Shown here piece after piece: positions 61,861 through 64,000 of a DNA stretch of 64,000 bases. Origin of the DNA: Dyella solisilvae (GTDB lineage: Bacteria; Pseudomonadota; Gammaproteobacteria; Xanthomonadales; Rhodanobacteraceae); the NCBI RefSeq assembly GCF_003351225.1, contig NZ_QQSY01000001.1, forward strand, positions 310,001 through 374,000. Direction: 5' to 3'. The notes under the pieces were generated by a model that saw only the letters and a list, made by a program, of their open reading frames with translations, did no database searches and was not told the origin of the DNA. Position numbers and translations under genes: made by a program. Positions within the stretch are counted from its first letter, which is position 1; each line of letters opens with the position of its first letter.

Positions 61861-63288
61861 TCAAGCAGCAACGGCCTCGGAGGTCGCCACCGGATCGGCC
61901 CCCAGCGGCGGCGTTCCGAACCAGGCCAGCGTGTGGGCCAGCGCCGCAACCTCACCGATGATCAGCAAGGCCGGCGAGCTGACCCGATACGTGGCGGCGC
62001 GTTCGACCAGATTTGCCAGCGTGCCGGTGATCACCCGCTGCTCGGCGCGCGAGCCGTTCTCGACCAGGGCAAACGGGGTGGACGCGGCGCGTCCGTGGCC
62101 GATCAGGCGTTGACGAATCACAGCCAGTTCGCTCGTGCCCATGTACACGGCCAGGGTCTGTCGCTCCTGCGCCAGCGCCGGCCAGTCCAGGGTGTCGATC
62201 GAGCCTTGGCAGTGTGCGGTCACCAGCCGGACCGATTGGGCATGGTCGCGGTGGGTCAGCGGCACGCCCGCATAGGCCGCGCAGGCCAGCGCGGCGGTGA
62301 TGCCGGGCACCACTTCATAGGCGATGCCATGCTCGCGCAGAAACTCCAGTTCCTCTCCGCCGCGACCGAACACGAAGGGGTCGCCGCCCTTGAGCCGCAC
62401 CACGCGCTTGCCCGCCGCGGCGTGCTGCAGCATCAGCGCGTGGATCTGCCCCTGGGTGGTGTGATGGTTGCCGGCCTGCTTGGCCACTTCGATGCGCTCG
62501 GCGTCACGCCGCGCCAGCGCGAGCACCTCAGTGCTCACCAGCCGGTCATGCAGGATCACGTCGGCCTCGTTCAGCGCGCGCAGGCCGCGCAAGGTAAGCA
62601 GGCCGGGATCACCAGGACCCGCGCCGAGCAGCACCACCGAACCGACCGCCGCTCCATCGGCCGACGCCAGCAAGCGTTCGGTGACGGCTTCGGCAAGGCC
62701 GCGCTGCCCCCGTCGCAACAGGCCTTGCGCCGGCCCTTCCAGCAGTCGCTGGTAGAAGCGGCGGCGCGCCGCCAGGTCGGGCAGGCGCGCACGAATCTGC
62801 CCGCGCATGTCGGCGAGCATGGACGCGAGCGAGCCGATCACCGGATCGACCAGCAACTCCAGCCGCTCGCGCAGCATGCGCGCCAGCATGGGGGCATGGC
62901 CGCCGCTGGAGATGGCGATGGTGACGGGCGCGCGATCGACCACCGCCGGGACCTGGAAGCTGGACCGTTCGGCATCGTCCACCACATTGACGAACAGGCG
63001 GCGGGCCTCGGCCAGCGCCACGATGCGGGCATGCAAGGTTGAGTCGCCGGTGGCGGCGATGACCAGCCAGGGCTCATCGAGCCAGTGGTCGTCGAAGCGG
63101 CCCGCCAGCCACCGGATGCGCCCGGCCTCAGCCCACTGGCGCAGGGTCGGGGTCAGTTCGGGCGCCCCGACGGTGACTCTGGCTCCGGCGTCAAGCAGAC
63201 CGGCCGCCTTGCGTTCGCCGACCGCGCCGCCGCCCACGACCAATACGTGACGCCCGGACAGTTCGGCAAACAGCGGGTACAGCTTCAT
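61861..63288 (-). CDS. cysG: Siroheme synthase (trifunctional)
   Basis: A 475-residue fusion: the N-terminal CysG-B part (1-210) with the dehydrogenase/ferrochelatase Rossmann motif [20 protein letters not shown], and the C-terminal CysG-A uroporphyrinogen-III methyltransferase with [18 protein letters not shown] and [18 protein letters not shown]. It makes siroheme for sulfite and nitrite reductases. The start at 63288 ([16 protein letters not shown]) has GAGG upstream. It is probably cotranscribed with or just upstream of cysK (75-base gap), and divergent from cysB. Confidence 0.95.
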   Translation of the reverse strand: MKLYPLFAELSGRHVLVVGGGAVGERKAAGLLDAGARVTVGAPELTPTLRQWAEAGRIRWLAGRFDDHWLDEPWLVIAATGDSTLHARIVALAEARRLFVNVVDDAERSSFQVPAVVDRAPVTIAISSGGHAPMLARMLRERLELLVDPVIGSLASMLADMRGQIRARLPDLAARRRFYQRLLEGPAQGLLRRGQRGLAEAVTERLLASADGAAVGSVVLLGAGPGDPGLLTLRGLRALNEADVILHDRLVSTEVLALARRDAERIEVAKQAGNHHTTQGQIHALMLQHAAAGKRVVRLKGGDPFVFGRGGEELEFLREHGIAYEVVPGITAALACAAYAGVPLTHRDHAQSVRLVTAHCQGSIDTLDWPALAQERQTLAVYMGTSELAVIRQRLIGHGRAASTPFALVENGSRAEQRVITGTLANLVERAATYRVSSPALLIIGEVAALAHTLAWFGTPPLGADPVATSEAVAA

Positions 63289-63427
63289 CGGTCCTCGGAC
63301 TCCAGTAGCATCGGGTGGCAACAGTGATTGCTGTCACGCTAGGCAGGCGCCCGCGGAGACACAAATGATTTGTACGGCGACCGATATGCCCGACGGTTAT
63401 AAGCCGAACAACCGACCACCCTGCGTA

Positions 63428-63456
63428 TTGACGCATCGCAACAACGGATGTATAGA
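63428..63456 (+). promoter_or_regulatory. Sigma-70 promoter of cysB
   Basis: TTGACG (63428-63433) and TATAGA (63451-63456) are separated by 17 bases, leaving a leader of about 160 bases before the cysB ATG. The remainder of 63289-63623 is a plain divergent intergenic region without other recognised features. Confidence 0.65.
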
Positions 63457-63623
63457 CGTCCAATTCACGTAGAACGCTGGATTCCGCCCCGTGGACACCC
63501 GCCGCCCCTCGCCACACCCCCGAAGGACCGCCTGCGCCAGCGGGCGGGTGGATGAGGCCATGCGATGTATTGCTCCCGCGACCACGAGCCACCCTTCTCT
63601 CGATCGATTGCGGAACCCAAGTC

Positions 63624-64000
63624 ATGACTCTCACCCAATTGCGTTACCTGGTCGCCATAGCTGACGCGGGACTCAACATCACCCTGGCGGCCGAACGGGT
63701 GCACGCGACGCAGCCCGGCCTCAGCAAGCTGCTGCGCCAGCTCGAGGACGAACTGGGCTTCCAGTTGTTCCATCGCAAGGGTCGCAGCCTCCATGCGATT
63801 ACTCACGCCGGCACCCACGTGCTCGAGCGTGCGCGCATCATCCTGGCCGAAGCGGCCAACATCCGCTCGATCGCGGCCAACCTGCGCAACGAGTCGCGCG
63901 GCACGCTGCGCATCGCCACCACCCATACCCAGGCGCGTTTCGCCCTGCCCGCCGCCGTGGCCGCGCTCAGCCGCAGCTATCCACAGGTAAGCGTGCACCT
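63624..64000 (+). CDS. cysB: CysB-type LysR regulator, N-terminal part
   Basis: The first 125 codons of a LysR regulator are in the window: MTLTQLRYLVAIADAGLNIT, then ERVHATQPGLSKLLRQLEDE and HRKGRSLHAITHAG. The opening with TLTQLRYLVAI, the NIT segment and the helix TQPGLSKLL are the CysB/Cbl signature rather than the general LysR one. CysB activates sulfur-assimilation genes with N-acetylserine as inducer. Divergence from cysG and nearby cysK fits. The effector domain is cut off by the window end. Confidence 0.85.
   Translation, partial: MTLTQLRYLVAIADAGLNITLAAERVHATQPGLSKLLRQLEDELGFQLFHRKGRSLHAITHAGTHVLERARIILAEAANIRSIAANLRNESRGTLRIATTHTQARFALPAAVAALSRSYPQVSVH

Overview
This is a GC-rich chromosomal window from a gammaproteobacterium, most likely a xanthomonad-type bacterium (Xanthomonadales/Lysobacterales) and probably the Rhodanobacteraceae branch (Dyella/Luteibacter/Rhodanobacter type). 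The reasons are the 41-residue C-minus ribosomal protein L36, the divergent fur / bamE(omlA) pair, the rnfH-ratA / smpB / ssrA cluster, hrcA-grpE-dnaK-dnaJ followed by dapB and carAB-greA, and intergenic DNA full of GTAG-headed and GTCATCCCGG-type palindromic repeats. The species assignment is inference from gene content only. Almost everything looks chromosomal; I see no prophage, transposase, integrase or CRISPR array.

Layout. 1-3.8 kb: lapB (cut), lapA, ihfB, rpsA and cmk on the minus strand, then an acyl-CoA-binding protein. 4-7.6 kb: fadH (2,4-dienoyl-CoA reductase), a LysR regulator and rpmJ; between fadH and lysR lies a candidate minus-strand small RNA with C-rich apical loops. 7.8-12.7 kb: carA-carB-greA (pyrimidine/arginine carbamoyl phosphate plus a transcription elongation factor). 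12.9-14.8 kb: a 2-oxoglutarate/Fe(II) oxygenase and a CaCA-family cation antiporter preceded by a yybP-ykoY (Mn2+) riboswitch. 14.9-20.9 kb: dapB and the heat-shock group dnaJ, dnaK, grpE, hrcA. 21-25.5 kb: recN, a divergent NarL-type response regulator / MASE1 histidine kinase pair, and immediately behind the kinase a candidate structured RNA rich in GGA motifs with its own terminator. 25.8-29.1 kb: fur, bamE, rnfH, ratA, smpB, a GNAT enzyme and tmRNA. 29.3-34.4 kb: a short poorly conserved stretch, then pyruvate formate-lyase and its activase, a truncated phosphotransacetylase fragment and a GNAT acetyltransferase; this reads as an acetyl-CoA/fermentation island.

34.7-51 kb: a membrane diguanylate cyclase convergent with a nine-gene type II cellulose operon transcribed in the order bcsB-bcsZ-bcsC-bcsE-bcsF-bcsQ-bcsA-bcsG-bcsR, nearly all genes overlapping or separated by a few bases. 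BcsA/B would make and export the glucan, BcsC the outer-membrane exit, BcsZ trims, BcsE/F/G add phosphoethanolamine, and the cyclase supplies a possible c-di-GMP input. The BcsA PilZ motif is atypical (the second Arg is His).

51.4-56.8 kb: an unrecognised 220-residue protein, an SDR lacking the usual Tyr-Lys pair, and a compact YtrA-type operon (small exported protein, GntR/YtrA regulator, ABC ATPase, ABC permease) whose promoter is overlaid by a GGTG-N16-CACC palindrome, followed by a lipoprotein. 56.8-64 kb: fumC, purB (flanked on both sides by repeat-rich intergenic DNA), cysteine synthase, siroheme synthase cysG and the start of cysB, a sulfur-assimilation group.

The two points most worth following up are the two unannotated structured RNAs (about 6.22-6.41 kb minus strand, and about 25.30-25.49 kb plus strand).
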